Notes: generated from the sequence alone by a model not told the origin. A stretch of 64,000 nt of DNA from an uncultured Winogradskyella sp. (GCF_947496485.1 NZ_CANMCZ010000008.1:61476-125475), one strand, 5' to 3'; counted from the first letter of the stretch, positions 1-8,891 are shown. Numbers and translations are program-made.

Positions 1-1046
1 AACTTTATGATGAAGGTTTTCAATTTTGTCCGCATTGTGGGCAGAAGACCAATGACGAACTTACTATTGGTGTTTTGTTCTACAACACCATTAGCAACTA
101 TTTTTCTTTTGATGCTCGCTTCTTAAAAAGTTTTATTCCTTTAATGTTTAGACCAGGTTATCTGGCAAAACAGTTTATTAAAGGTAAGCGCTTGTTGTAT
201 TTACATCCTGCTCAGATGTATTTATTCATTTCGGTTGTATTCTTTTTTATCTTTTCATTTACTGTTAGGAAACAAACAGATACACTTAACCGAGAACTGA
301 AAAAGACTTTAAACAGTAAAGAAGTTGTCGTTTTAGATTCGATTGAAATAAGAAAGAGGGATTCTATAGCACACGTCAAGGATTCTACAACTAGAAAAGA
401 AATAGAAAAAACACTTAAGAGCAATAAATTTATTACGGGAATGAGTGATAAACAAATTGACTCTATCGTTAATCTAGAAAATTTACCTAAAAAGAACGAT
501 ATTTCTTTCGGTTTTAATGAGAAGGAAATCGACTCTTTAATTGAAGCAAATGCTTCAGATAAGGAAATTTATAAGACTATGGGACTAGAAGAAGATGATG
601 GCTGGTTTCGAAGAAAAATGTATACTCAAGCTTTAAAGTTTTACAAAGCGCGTGATGGAGGTAATGTACTTAAAGCATTTTATGACACTATACCAATAGC
701 TTTGTTTTTCTTACTGCCAATATTTGCACTAATCATTAAAATACTCTATTACAGAAAAGGTCGTTATGCACATCATTTGGTTTTTGGATTTTACTTTTTC
801 TCTTATTTATTTACAGTATTCAGTATTATTTTTGGTATTAATCTAATTTGGGATATTCCAGATTGGATAGATTGGTTAGTTGCATTTTCTACTTTTATTT
901 ATTTTATAATTGCACTAAAACGATTTTATGGACAGGGTTGGTTTTTAACCTTTTTTAAAGGTAGCGTCGCTACGTTTACGTTTATGGCTATTGTAATACC
1001 AACTGCTGCCATAATAATAGGATTATTTGCATTTATGTTTTATTAG
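1..1046 (+). CDS. DUF3667-family membrane protein, 5' end outside window
   Basis: The reading frame is open from the first bases of the window, so the gene starts upstream. A TTG at position 75 is not the true start, because in-frame codons before it encode a zinc-ribbon half (CPHCGQ) that belongs to the family. After the ribbon come a conserved segment with a PGYLAKQFIKGKR-like motif, a first membrane helix (around 190-260 nt), a long charged lysine/aspartate-rich insert, and four hydrophobic segments at the C-terminus. This order fits DUF3667 proteins of Bacteroidota, whose function is unknown. The gene ends by overlapping the convergent neighbour by four bases. The family call is from recognition of the N-terminal block, and the role is not known. 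Confidence 0.8.
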   Translation, partial: LYDEGFQFCPHCGQKTNDELTIGVLFYNTISNYFSFDARFLKSFIPLMFRPGYLAKQFIKGKRLLYLHPAQMYLFISVVFFFIFSFTVRKQTDTLNRELKKTLNSKEVVVLDSIEIRKRDSIAHVKDSTTRKEIEKTLKSNKFITGMSDKQIDSIVNLENLPKKNDISFGFNEKEIDSLIEANASDKEIYKTMGLEEDDGWFRRKMYTQALKFYKARDGGNVLKAFYDTIPIALFFLLPIFALIIKILYYRKGRYAHHLVFGFYFFSYLFTVFSIIFGINLIWDIPDWIDWLVAFSTFIYFIIALKRFYGQGWFLTFFKGSVATFTFMAIVIPTAAIIIGLFAFMFY

Positions 1047-1705
1047 TCTTCATCCGATTTGGCATGCCAAATCGGTATATATAAAAAGTCGCTCAATATT
1101 TGAGCATCATCAATAATTGATTTTAGACTGCCATGGTCTACAACATTTTTTCTAGAAGCATCGTCTAAAACCAAATTTAGTTCAAAACTTTTATAAGACC
1201 CTTTATCACTTTTTATATGTTCACCAATAAGCTGAATAGCTATAATAGATTTTAACAGAACATGTGATTTTGAAATGTTATTTTTTCTATTGTGGATTTC
1301 AGGTTTGTATGCTTTATAATAAAACCCTAATTGTTTATCGAAAACACGCGGTTTATAGAAGGAATAAAACATAAAGCCACCTACACTAGAAAAAATAAGT
1401 CCAAAAATGATTAAGAACCAATTAACCATTTCAAAATCAAAATTAGATTTAAATAAATGAATTGTATTGAAGAACAGAACTCCTAAACCAACAGCTAAAA
1501 AGATAAAACAGAAAATTGCTACACCAATAGAAGGTTTATAAACTAATTTTGAACTTGACTCTCGTATAAGCACATGAGTTTTAAAACTTGCGCCACCAGA
1601 GCTTAATGGCGAAGTTGAGACCTGAGATTTTATATCATTATTATCTTCAACAGTGTTTTTTCTAGCTTCAATAACTTCTCTATGAAATCCTTCAGGCAAA
1701 TTCAT
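1043..1705 (-). CDS. Two-helix membrane protein of unknown function
   Basis: This is a 220-residue protein when started at the ATG at 1705, which lies one base after the uvrA stop. The longer upstream open frame runs inside uvrA and is not credible. Two hydrophobic segments in the middle (around residues 70-90 and 100-120, with LAVGLGVLFF and IIFGLIFSS) are separated by a short loop. The C-terminal half is soluble and contains a stretch resembling a PH-like or YcxB-like domain (SKSHVLLKSIIAIQLIGEH). The one-base spacing suggests co-transcription with and translational coupling to uvrA. I do not recognise a named family, and no function can be assigned. Confidence 0.75.
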   Translation of the reverse strand: MNLPEGFHREVIEARKNTVEDNNDIKSQVSTSPLSSGGASFKTHVLIRESSSKLVYKPSIGVAIFCFIFLAVGLGVLFFNTIHLFKSNFDFEMVNWFLIIFGLIFSSVGGFMFYSFYKPRVFDKQLGFYYKAYKPEIHNRKNNISKSHVLLKSIIAIQLIGEHIKSDKGSYKSFELNLVLDDASRKNVVDHGSLKSIIDDAQILSDFLYIPIWHAKSDED

Positions 1706-1706
1706 T

Positions 1707-4496
1707 TTATAGTTTCTCCTGAAGATATTTACCAGTAACCGAATTCTTATTTCTGGCAATTTCTTCGGGAGTTCCTGTGGCAACGAGTTGTCCACCATGT
1801 TTTCCACCTTCTGGTCCAAGATCAATAACATAATCGGCACACTTAATTAAATCAATATTATGTTCAATTACAATTATAGAGTGCCCTTTAGAAATTAAAG
1901 CCTGAAATGATTTCAATAACTTTTTAATATCATGAAAGTGTAATCCTGTTGTAGGTTCATCAAAAATGAATAACGCATTATTGTTCTTACTACCTTTTCC
2001 TAAAAATGTTGCCAACTTAATTCGTTGCGCTTCACCACCAGAAAGAGTAGAAGAGGACTGACCTAATGTAACATAACCTAGACCAACATCTTGCAGTGGT
2101 TGTAATTTTCCTTGAACCTTAGTTTGCTTATGTGTTTTGAAGAAATCTATAGCATCATCAATAGTCATGTTTAAAACATCATCAATAGATTTACCCTCAA
2201 ACTTAACTTCTAACACTTCTTTTTTAAAGCGCTTACCTCCGCAAGTATCGCAAGTTAAATGCACATCTGCCATAAACTGCATTTCAATAGTCACTTCGCC
2301 TTCGCCTTTACAGGTTTCGCAGCGTCCACCATCGACGTTAAAACTGAAGTGCTTTGCAGCATAATTTCTAATTTTACTCAATTTTTGAGAAGAGAATAAA
2401 GCTCTAATATCATCATAAGCCTTAATATAGGTTACAGGATTAGAACGCGAGGAACGTCCTATTGGATTCTGATCTACAAACTCCACATGCTGAACAATGC
2501 TGTGATTACCTTTCATTTCAGTAACCTGACCAATTTTATCACTAAAACCAGTCAATTTCTTTTGGATAGCGGGATATAGAATCTTTTTTACCAGCGTACT
2601 TTTTCCACTACCTGAGACTCCAGTAATTACTGTTAGCATTTCTAGCGGAAACGTAACATCAATATTTTTTAGATTATTTTCACGAGCACCAACAATTTCA
2701 ATTTGATATTTTGAGGTTCTTCGTTTTTTAGGTACTTCAATTTCTAATAGACCATTAAGATATTTCGCTGTTAAGGTATCCGAAACTAATATATCTTTAA
2801 AATCACCAACGGCAACGACTTCACCACCAAAAGTCCCTGCTTCTGGTCCAATATCTATGATTGCGTCTGCAGCTTTCATAATATCTTCATCGTGCTCAAC
2901 AACAATAACTGTATTGCCTAAATCTCTAAGTGATTTTAGAACATCAATTAACCGCTCAGTATCCTTTGGATGTAAGCCAATACTTGGTTCGTCTAAAATA
3001 TACATAGAACCAACCAAGCTACTTCCTAATGAAGTAGCTAAGTTAATACGCTGACTTTCTCCGCCAGATAAGGTGTTTGACTTTCTGTTTAGTGTTAAGT
3101 AGTTTAAGCCAACATTAGATAAGAATTCTAGTCTGGTATTGATTTCTGTGAGTAGTCGCTTTGCAATTTTTGTATCATATGCATTCAATTCTAATTTACT
3201 AAAAAATACTTTCAATTCATCTAAAGGTAAATCCACTAAGTCTGTAATGGTTGCATCATCAATTTTTACATAGCTAGCTTCTACGCGTAAGCGTTTACCT
3301 TTGCAAATATTACATTTAGTTTTACCACGATAACGCGACAACATTACTCTATTTTGAATTTTATAGGCTTTAGATTCTAATTCAGCAAAGAAACCGTCTA
3401 ATCCTTCAAAATATTGATTGCCTTTCCAGATTAAGGCCTTATGGCTGTCACTCAGTTCAAAATAAGGTTTATGAATTGGAAAATCGAATTTATGGGAGTT
3501 GTTAACCAACTGATCTCTGTACCAGCTCATACTTTCTCCTCGCCAAGGAAAAATTGCATTTTCATATACAGATAATGCTGTATTTGGGACTACTAAATCA
3601 TCATCTATACCAATAACATCACCATAACCTTCGCATTTTGGACAAGCTCCATAAGGATTATTAAAGCTGAATAAATGCGAGTTAGGTTCAAGAAAAGACA
3701 TACCATCTAATTCAAATTTATTATTGAACAGTGTTTGCTTCTTATCTGCAAGTGATTCAATAATACAAGTACCAACACCTTCATAAAAAGCTGTACCTAC
3801 TGCGTCGGCCAAACGATTAAGAAAGTCTTCGTCATTTTTAAAAACAATTCTATCCACAACAAGAAATAGATTTTTGTCTGATTTTATTTTTGTTTTTAAA
3901 GCGTCATCAATTCGTAAGACATCGTCTTTTACTTTTATACGCGCATAACCTTGCTGTTGTAGTGTTTGCAGTTTGTTCTCAATAGTTCTACCTTCTTCCA
4001 AAATAATAGGAGACAGTAGCAGTAATTTCGCACCTTCCTCAAATTTTGAAATGTATTTAATCACATCTGTAACCGTATGTTTTTTAACTTCGTTACCAGA
4101 AATAGGAGAGTAGGTCTTTCCTATTCTTGCAAATAATAATTTTAGATAGTCATAAATTTCGGTAGTAGTTCCAACTGTAGAGCGAGGATTGGTAGAGTTT
4201 ACTTTTTGTTCAATAGCAATTGCAGGGGCAATACCTTTTATATAATCTACTTTTGGCTTATTAAGTCTACCTAAAAATTGACGTGCATAACTCGAAAGAC
4301 TTTCTACATAGCGTCTTTGACCTTCTGCATAGAGCGTATCAAAAGCCAAACTAGACTTGCCTGAGCCCGATAAACCTGTAATAACTACTAATTTATTTCT
4401 TGGGATAACAACATCAATATTTTTTAGGTTATGTAATTTTGCGCCTTTTATAATGATGTTTTCCTTTGGATTTACATCTAAAACAGTAGTATTCAT
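1707..4496 (-). CDS. uvrA: Excinuclease ABC subunit UvrA
   Basis: UvrA is the damage-sensing ATPase of nucleotide excision repair; it dimerises, loads UvrB on lesions and leaves. The 929 residues show two ABC ATPase modules, each with a Walker A (GLSGSGKSSLAF near residue 41 and GVSGSGKSTL near residue 630) and an LSGGE signature followed by a Walker B ending in DEP. Both zinc modules are present as CxxC pairs (CPKCEGYG with CNICKGKR, and CETCKGEG with CDTCGGKR). Length is normal for the family in Flavobacteriaceae. The ATG at 4496 fits the usual N-terminus. A TATCTTTG box lies about 26 bases upstream. The downstream membrane protein gene follows after one base. The identification is secure. 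Confidence 0.98.
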   Translation of the reverse strand: MNTTVLDVNPKENIIIKGAKLHNLKNIDVVIPRNKLVVITGLSGSGKSSLAFDTLYAEGQRRYVESLSSYARQFLGRLNKPKVDYIKGIAPAIAIEQKVNSTNPRSTVGTTTEIYDYLKLLFARIGKTYSPISGNEVKKHTVTDVIKYISKFEEGAKLLLLSPIILEEGRTIENKLQTLQQQGYARIKVKDDVLRIDDALKTKIKSDKNLFLVVDRIVFKNDEDFLNRLADAVGTAFYEGVGTCIIESLADKKQTLFNNKFELDGMSFLEPNSHLFSFNNPYGACPKCEGYGDVIGIDDDLVVPNTALSVYENAIFPWRGESMSWYRDQLVNNSHKFDFPIHKPYFELSDSHKALIWKGNQYFEGLDGFFAELESKAYKIQNRVMLSRYRGKTKCNICKGKRLRVEASYVKIDDATITDLVDLPLDELKVFFSKLELNAYDTKIAKRLLTEINTRLEFLSNVGLNYLTLNRKSNTLSGGESQRINLATSLGSSLVGSMYILDEPSIGLHPKDTERLIDVLKSLRDLGNTVIVVEHDEDIMKAADAIIDIGPEAGTFGGEVVAVGDFKDILVSDTLTAKYLNGLLEIEVPKKRRTSKYQIEIVGARENNLKNIDVTFPLEMLTVITGVSGSGKSTLVKKILYPAIQKKLTGFSDKIGQVTEMKGNHSIVQHVEFVDQNPIGRSSRSNPVTYIKAYDDIRALFSSQKLSKIRNYAAKHFSFNVDGGRCETCKGEGEVTIEMQFMADVHLTCDTCGGKRFKKEVLEVKFEGKSIDDVLNMTIDDAIDFFKTHKQTKVQGKLQPLQDVGLGYVTLGQSSSTLSGGEAQRIKLATFLGKGSKNNNALFIFDEPTTGLHFHDIKKLLKSFQALISKGHSIIVIEHNIDLIKCADYVIDLGPEGGKHGGQLVATGTPEEIARNKNSVTGKYLQEKL

Positions 4497-4521
4497 AGGT
4501 TCTTTTCGATATCTAAGTTTG

Positions 4522-4529
4522 CAAAGATA
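4522..4529 (-). promoter_or_regulatory. Putative -7 promoter box for uvrA
   Basis: On the minus strand this reads TATCTTTG, a match to the Bacteroidota -7 consensus TAnnTTTG, about 26 bases before the uvrA start. The -33 TTTG element at the expected spacing is only weakly matched, so this is a consensus-based inference. Confidence 0.5.
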
Positions 4530-4693
4530 CTATAACTATTTCATCTATAAAAGGAACACTTTATCCGATAAAATGTTAAATTTTCCCATTTTTTTTTGTT
4601 TTTTCGGAATGATTGTTGTTATATTTACCACATAATCATTTAAAACACAACTGCGTATAGCATAATATTACTTTAGAGAATTTAACCCCTTGT

Positions 4694-4711
4694 TAAGAAG
4701 CGCGCTTCTTA
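4694..4711. promoter_or_regulatory. 18-bp perfect palindrome before the sigma factor gene
   Basis: The sequence TAAGAAGCGCGCTTCTTA is a perfect palindrome ending 17 bases before the ATG of the sigma factor gene. It is not followed by a T-run, so it does not look like a terminator. It could be an operator for a dimeric regulator or a hairpin in the 5' leader. Only the symmetry is seen; a role is inference. Confidence 0.45.
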
Positions 4712-4728
4712 CTACTAAGAGTAATATT

Positions 4729-5313
4729 ATGAAAAAAGAACTTATCCAAGACGCAGAGTTGGTTAGCAGCTACATTAAAGGAGACGAGAAAGCACTCTCA
4801 ATTTTAATCCAAAGGCACAAACAAAAAATCTATAGCTTTATTTATTCTAAAGTATATGATAGAGATATTACTGAAGATATATTTCAGGATACCTTTATTA
4901 AAGTCATTAAAACTTTAAAGCTTGGGAAATATAACGAAGAAGGTAAATTTTTGCCTTGGGTGATGCGAATTGCTCATAATTTGGTGATTGACCATTTTAG
5001 AAAAAACAGCCGTATGCCGAAATTCAGTAATACTGGCGAATTCAGTATTTTCTCTGTACTTAGTGATTCTAGCTTAAATGCTGAAAAAAGTTTAATTAAG
5101 GATCAAGTAGAATCTGATGTACGTCGCATTATAGAAGAGCTTCCTGAAGATCAAAAACAAGTTTTAGTGATGCGTATGTACCAAGATATGAGTTTTAAAG
5201 AAATCTCTGAACGTACAGGTGTGAGTATTAACACAGCATTAGGACGGATGCGTTACGCACTTATTAATATGCGCAAGGTTATAGATCAAAATAATATAGT
5301 TTTAACGAATTGA
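4729..5313 (+). CDS. RNA polymerase ECF-type sigma-70 factor
   Basis: A 194-residue sigma factor that directs RNA polymerase to a subset of promoters. Region 2 is seen near residues 20-95 (DRDITEDIFQDTFIKVIK and WVMRIAHNLVIDHFRK), and region 4 at the C-terminus (LPEDQKQVLVMRMYQDMSF followed by a helix-turn-helix, KEISERTGVSINTALGRMRYAL). Region 3 is absent, as in ECF factors. I take the ATG at 4729, since the upstream TTG at 4690 would place an 18-bp palindrome inside the coding region. No anti-sigma gene is adjacent. A 47-codon conserved-looking small gene follows 56 bases later. Which regulon it controls cannot be read from the sequence. Confidence 0.92.
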   Translation: MKKELIQDAELVSSYIKGDEKALSILIQRHKQKIYSFIYSKVYDRDITEDIFQDTFIKVIKTLKLGKYNEEGKFLPWVMRIAHNLVIDHFRKNSRMPKFSNTGEFSIFSVLSDSSLNAEKSLIKDQVESDVRRIIEELPEDQKQVLVMRMYQDMSFKEISERTGVSINTALGRMRYALINMRKVIDQNNIVLTN

Positions 5314-5369
5314 TACAATAAAGTAATTCGAGTTACGTTTTAGTCATATATAAAACATAAATTTTAAAT

Positions 5370-5513
5370 ATGGCAAAAATTTACTCTAATGCTTCCCCAA
5401 AAAACGATAACCTAAAACCAAAAGATGAAACGATAAGTTTCCTTTTGAATTATTCAAAGGCTTTAAGTGTTATAAATTATAATAAATTGAAGTTTGAAGC
5501 ACTTCTAAATTAA
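5370..5513 (+). CDS. Small 47-residue protein downstream of the sigma factor
   Basis: An ATG at 5370 opens a 47-codon frame ending TAA at 5513, just before a strong terminator. The product starts MAKIYSNASPKND and ends YNKLKFEALLN. It is hydrophilic, lacks a signal peptide, and has a short helix-prone C-terminal half. The gene sits 56 bases after the sigma factor on the same strand, and both end at the same terminator, so co-transcription is likely. I recall similar short proteins at this place in other flavobacteria but cannot name a family. Function is unknown. Confidence 0.6.
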   Translation: MAKIYSNASPKNDNLKPKDETISFLLNYSKALSVINYNKLKFEALLN

Positions 5514-5520
5514 GTTGAAG

Positions 5521-5557
5521 AAAAAATCCTGATGTCAGACAACATCAGGATTTTTTT
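5521..5557. terminator. Bidirectional intrinsic terminator
   Basis: A stem of AATCCTGATGT and ACATCAGGATT with a short loop is flanked by A-runs on the left and T-runs on the right. It can therefore end transcription of the sigma factor/small protein unit on the plus strand and of the convergent lipoprotein gene on the minus strand. Confidence 0.85.
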
Positions 5558-6090
5558 GTAAAAAGTAGTTCTTCGTAATTCTGTGTAGTAAGATACTCAT
5601 TCATTAAATTTTCCAAATATTTTATTGTTTTAGATTTTAAAGGGTGGTCATCTTTTAGACAATTCTTAAGGTTATTGTCATAAACGTTTATGATAATATA
5701 CCAATATCCAGTTCTGTTTACATAGTTATCTTCGAATAGTGGATCGTTTCCGTTAGATTCTCTCTTGGCGTCAACTAAGGCTAAACCTAAATTATAGTTT
5801 TTGTCTTCTCTTTCTGCTTCAAGATACGATAAGTAGAGTGTTTGTCCATCAATTTCAAAGGGTAGATTAGAATCTACATTAGCATCATTAAGCTTAAACT
5901 TTTTATCGATATAAGTATAAAATTCTTCAGCATTTTTGGTGTCTCTAAAAATGAAAGAAGTTTCATTTGGTAGTTTACGTTTAAATTTTTTTGCAGCCAT
6001 CACTTTGTGACCATCAAATTTTGGTGCAATTTTCACAGGGATACAAGACGTGATTGAAATTAGAAGTAATACAATAATGGTATTTTTCAT
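5545..6090 (-). CDS. Lipoprotein of unknown function
   Basis: The 181-residue product begins with a lipoprotein signal (MKNTIIVLLLISITSC) with the lipid-carrying cysteine at about residue 16, so it is expected in the cell envelope. The mature part is mixed alpha/beta with many charged residues and no motif I recognise. The gene reads toward the bidirectional terminator, and its C-terminus overlaps the T-run side of that hairpin. It is not obviously linked to nth, which starts about 0.7 kb upstream on the same strand with a 46-base gap. The lipoprotein call is solid; the function is unknown. Confidence 0.8.
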   Translation of the reverse strand: MKNTIIVLLLISITSCIPVKIAPKFDGHKVMAAKKFKRKLPNETSFIFRDTKNAEEFYTYIDKKFKLNDANVDSNLPFEIDGQTLYLSYLEAEREDKNYNLGLALVDAKRESNGNDPLFEDNYVNRTGYWYIIINVYDNNLKNCLKDDHPLKSKTIKYLENLMNEYLTTQNYEELLFTKKS

Positions 6091-6136
6091 AAGTAAAAGT
6101 TTCTTTCTTATTTAACAACAATTGTTCCAAAACTCC

Positions 6137-6793
6137 TCATTTTTTCTTTTTACTATAGTCGTCTAAAACTGTTTTCCTGCCAATCGTTTTAGTAATAATA
6201 TCCTTATCTAAATCCCAACCACGAGCTGGCGAATATTCTCTACCATACCAAATAATTTGTAGGTGTAAATCATTCCACAATTCTTTTGGAAATAAACGCT
6301 TAGCATCTTTTTCGGTTTGAACAACGTTTTTTCCATTAGTTAAATTCCAACGATACATTAAACGGTGAATGTGGGTATCTACTGGAAATGCTGGAATACC
6401 AAATGCTTGAGATAAAACCACAGCGGCAGTCTTGTGACCTACAGCCGGTAATTCCTCTAGTTCTTCATAAGTCTTTGGAACTTCTCCATTGTGCTTGTCT
6501 ATTAAAATATGTGATAAGCCATGAATGCCTTTACTTTTCATAGGAGATAAACCGACAGGCTTAATAATTTCTCTTATCTCATCTACACTAAGCTTAATCA
6601 TATCATAAGGATTATCAGCACGTTGAAATAACAGAGGTGTGATTTGATTAACACGCACATCAGTGCTTTGAGCAGACATTAAAACTGCGATTAATAAGGT
6701 GTAAGGATCTTTGTGCTCTAAAGGAATTGGTATTGTTGGATAGAGTTCATTTAACGTATTTATAACAAAATCTACCTTTTCTTGTTTAGTCAT
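6137..6793 (-). CDS. nth: Endonuclease III family DNA glycosylase lacking the Fe-S cluster
   Basis: Nth removes oxidised pyrimidines and nicks the abasic site in base excision repair. The 218 residues carry the helix-hairpin-helix and active-site block LPAVGHKTAAVVLSQ, with the catalytic lysine in GHKTA, followed by PVDTHIHRL with the catalytic aspartate. The C-terminal four-cysteine loop that holds the [4Fe-4S] cluster in the E. coli enzyme is missing: the region after GREYSPARGWDL contains no cysteines. Length is normal. The gene is divergent from the peroxidase gene with a 36-base gap, so promoters must be packed tightly. Glycosylase identity is secure; loss of the cluster is seen directly. 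Confidence 0.93.
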   Translation of the reverse strand: MTKQEKVDFVINTLNELYPTIPIPLEHKDPYTLLIAVLMSAQSTDVRVNQITPLLFQRADNPYDMIKLSVDEIREIIKPVGLSPMKSKGIHGLSHILIDKHNGEVPKTYEELEELPAVGHKTAAVVLSQAFGIPAFPVDTHIHRLMYRWNLTNGKNVVQTEKDAKRLFPKELWNDLHLQIIWYGREYSPARGWDLDKDIITKTIGRKTVLDDYSKKKK

Positions 6794-6829
6794 TCATCGT
6801 ATTTTTACAAAAAACAAATTTAAGGAATT

Positions 6830-7285
6830 ATGACGCATTTAAAAGCAGGAGACAAAGCACCAGATTTTACAGCAAAAGATGAACAAGGAAATACAATTTC
6901 TTTATCTGATTATAAAGGAAAAAAATTAGTGGTTTTCTTTTATCCAAAAGCTAGTACACCAGGTTGTACAGCCGAAGCTTGTAATCTTAATGATAATTAC
7001 GATAGGTTTAAAACACATGGTTATGAAATTTTAGGAGTTAGTGCAGATAGTGCCAAACGTCAATCTAATTTTAAGAATAAATATGGATTTCAATATCCAT
7101 TATTAGCAGATGAAGATAAAGCCGTTATTGAAGCTTTTGGAGTTTGGGGGCCAAAGAAATTTATGGGTAAAGAATATGACGGTATTCATAGAACAACGTT
7201 TGTTATTGATGAAAACGGTATTTTAGAAGGTGTTATTACTAAAGTGAAAACGAAGGCTCATACAGAACAGATTTTAACTGAATAA
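6830..7285 (+). CDS. bcp: Thioredoxin-dependent thiol peroxidase (Bcp/PrxQ)
   Basis: A 151-residue peroxiredoxin of the Bcp/PrxQ group that reduces hydrogen peroxide and organic hydroperoxides in the cytoplasm using thioredoxin. The active-site block KASTPGCTAEACNLND holds the peroxidatic cysteine and the resolving cysteine five residues later, which is the PrxQ arrangement. The conserved arginine lies in the DGIHRTTFVID segment. No signal peptide is present. The gene is divergent from nth and ends at its own terminator, so it is probably monocistronic. Confidence 0.96.
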   Translation: MTHLKAGDKAPDFTAKDEQGNTISLSDYKGKKLVVFFYPKASTPGCTAEACNLNDNYDRFKTHGYEILGVSADSAKRQSNFKNKYGFQYPLLADEDKAVIEAFGVWGPKKFMGKEYDGIHRTTFVIDENGILEGVITKVKTKAHTEQILTE

Positions 7286-7296
7286 TTAACCTAAAT

Positions 7297-7326
7297 AAAA
7301 AGGCGACCAATTATTGGTCGCCTTTT
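7297..7326 (+). terminator. Intrinsic terminator after bcp
   Basis: AAAAGGCGACCAA pairs with TTGGTCGCCTTTT around a two-base loop, and the stem is bordered by A- and T-runs on both sides. It should stop transcription from bcp and also from the convergent gene that ends at 7346. Confidence 0.9.
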
Positions 7327-7345
7327 TATTTAATCTTTTTCTTAA

Positions 7346-8800
7346 CTAGTTTTTATGTATCACTTCTTCAGACTCACAACCAAATAAGCTTTTCTCTTTA
7401 ATTAGTTTCGCAACGCCTTCAGGAAGCATTTCTTCCCAGCCTTCATCGCCATTGGCAATCATTTTCAATACTGTTCTCGAGAATACCGATAAGTTAGAAG
7501 CATCAAAATCTGCAATATCAACAACTTTACCATTGTATTTAAAGAATTTATAGAGTTCTTTCATCCTTGGATGTACCTTAAGATTTTCACTTGTAGTTAA
7601 GCTACCATCTTCATTTTGCATAGGATAGAGGTAAACACGTAAATCTTTGTAAAATAGTTTTCCAAAGGCCTCTAAAATCCCACCACTTAAATGACGGTAA
7701 TATTTCTCATCAAAAATGTCTACTAGATTGTTAACTCCCATAGCTAATCCCATACGTGCTTTAGAGTATTGAGAGAAGTATTCCACTAATTTATAATACT
7801 CTTGAAAGTTAGATATTAAAACCGTTTGCCCAAGAGAACACAATAGTTTGGCGCGATCCATAAAATCTTGCTCATCAATTTTTCCTTCAGCCCTTAGGTT
7901 AGATAAAGTAATTTCAAAAATAACCTGTGTTTTTTCTTTATCAACTTTGTTTTCTTTAACGAACATTTCGTAAGATTTCTCAAACATGTCCATATTTACT
8001 TTGGTAACAGGTCTAAAACTACCTCTAAGTGTTAAGATATTCTTTTTGTAAAGTACACGAGCAGGCAATACATTATTACCGTCTGGTGCAAACATTACAG
8101 CATCTGTCATTCCATTTTTAACCAGTTGCAAACTCATTAGTCTATTATCAACAGTCGCAAAGACAGGGCCAGAAAAATTAATGGTATCAATTTCTAATTG
8201 GTCTTGGTCTAGATGATCATATAAGTAACGTAATAATTTACGAGGTTGGTTGTATTTGTAAAACGCACCATAAATTAAGTTAGTTCCTAATTTACCTAGT
8301 GTTTCTTGCTGTAAACGAGCATCTGTTTCCTTAAACCTTATATGCAAAATGATGTCATTGTACTCACCATCTGGACTTACCTGAAATTTAATACCGACCC
8401 AACCATGACCTTTATATTTTTTTGCAAAATCTATAGTAGCCACTGTATTGGCGTAGGTAAAGAATATTTTATTAGGATTGTTATCTCTGGTAATACGTTG
8501 CTCCATTAAACCAATTTCGTGGTTCAACATTTTACGGAGTCTCGCTTCGGTAACATAGCGTTTATCATCTTCAATACCGTAGATAGCATCACTAAAGTCC
8601 TTGTCATATGCAGACATCGCTTTAGCTATAGTTCCTGAAGCTCCACCAGCTCTAAAGAACTGACGTACAGTTTCTTGCCCAGCACCAATTTCTGAAAAGG
8701 TACCATAAATGTCAGCATTAAGATTAATACGTAAAGCTTTGTCTTTTAATGACGGTATATTTTCAAAATCCGAGTCGCCTGTATACGTTATGTCCTTCAT
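7346..8800 (-). CDS. Conserved protein of unknown function, 484 residues
   Basis: A long soluble protein with a conserved-looking glycine-rich N-terminal block (GTFSEIGAGQETVRQFF then RAGGASGTIAKAMSAYDKD). It has no signal peptide and no membrane helices. I recognise the block as shared by a widespread bacterial protein without an established function, and I would not trust any enzymatic name for it. The ATG at 8800 gives the usual N-terminus, and a well-formed promoter lies just upstream. The gene is monocistronic, flanked by the bcp terminator on one side and a divergent metallo-hydrolase gene on the other. Confidence 0.85.
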   Translation of the reverse strand: MKDITYTGDSDFENIPSLKDKALRINLNADIYGTFSEIGAGQETVRQFFRAGGASGTIAKAMSAYDKDFSDAIYGIEDDKRYVTEARLRKMLNHEIGLMEQRITRDNNPNKIFFTYANTVATIDFAKKYKGHGWVGIKFQVSPDGEYNDIILHIRFKETDARLQQETLGKLGTNLIYGAFYKYNQPRKLLRYLYDHLDQDQLEIDTINFSGPVFATVDNRLMSLQLVKNGMTDAVMFAPDGNNVLPARVLYKKNILTLRGSFRPVTKVNMDMFEKSYEMFVKENKVDKEKTQVIFEITLSNLRAEGKIDEQDFMDRAKLLCSLGQTVLISNFQEYYKLVEYFSQYSKARMGLAMGVNNLVDIFDEKYYRHLSGGILEAFGKLFYKDLRVYLYPMQNEDGSLTTSENLKVHPRMKELYKFFKYNGKVVDIADFDASNLSVFSRTVLKMIANGDEGWEEMLPEGVAKLIKEKSLFGCESEEVIHKN

Positions 8801-8824
8801 ATAGATTGGGTTTACAACATTAGC

Positions 8825-8855
8825 GCAAAGGTACTATTTTACTATTGCAAACAAA
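8825..8855 (-). promoter_or_regulatory. Putative promoter of the 484-residue protein gene
   Basis: On the minus strand a TTTG (8852-8855) is followed after 19 bases by TACCTTTG (8825-8832). This matches the Bacteroidota -33/-7 pair TTTG-N19-TAnnTTTG. It lies about 25 bases before the start codon. Confidence 0.65.
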
Positions 8856-8891
8856 AAAATAAGTTTATTTTTGTTTCAAATTGAAAGTGCG

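Noticed and set aside
4690..4728. TTG start for the sigma factor gene
   Set aside because: It would place an 18-bp perfect palindrome in the coding part and adds residues not seen in ECF factors.
7346..8800. Naming the 484-residue protein as a TonB receptor or an adenylyltransferase
   Set aside because: It has no signal peptide, plug or barrel features, and no nucleotidyltransferase motif; such labels are not supported by the sequence.
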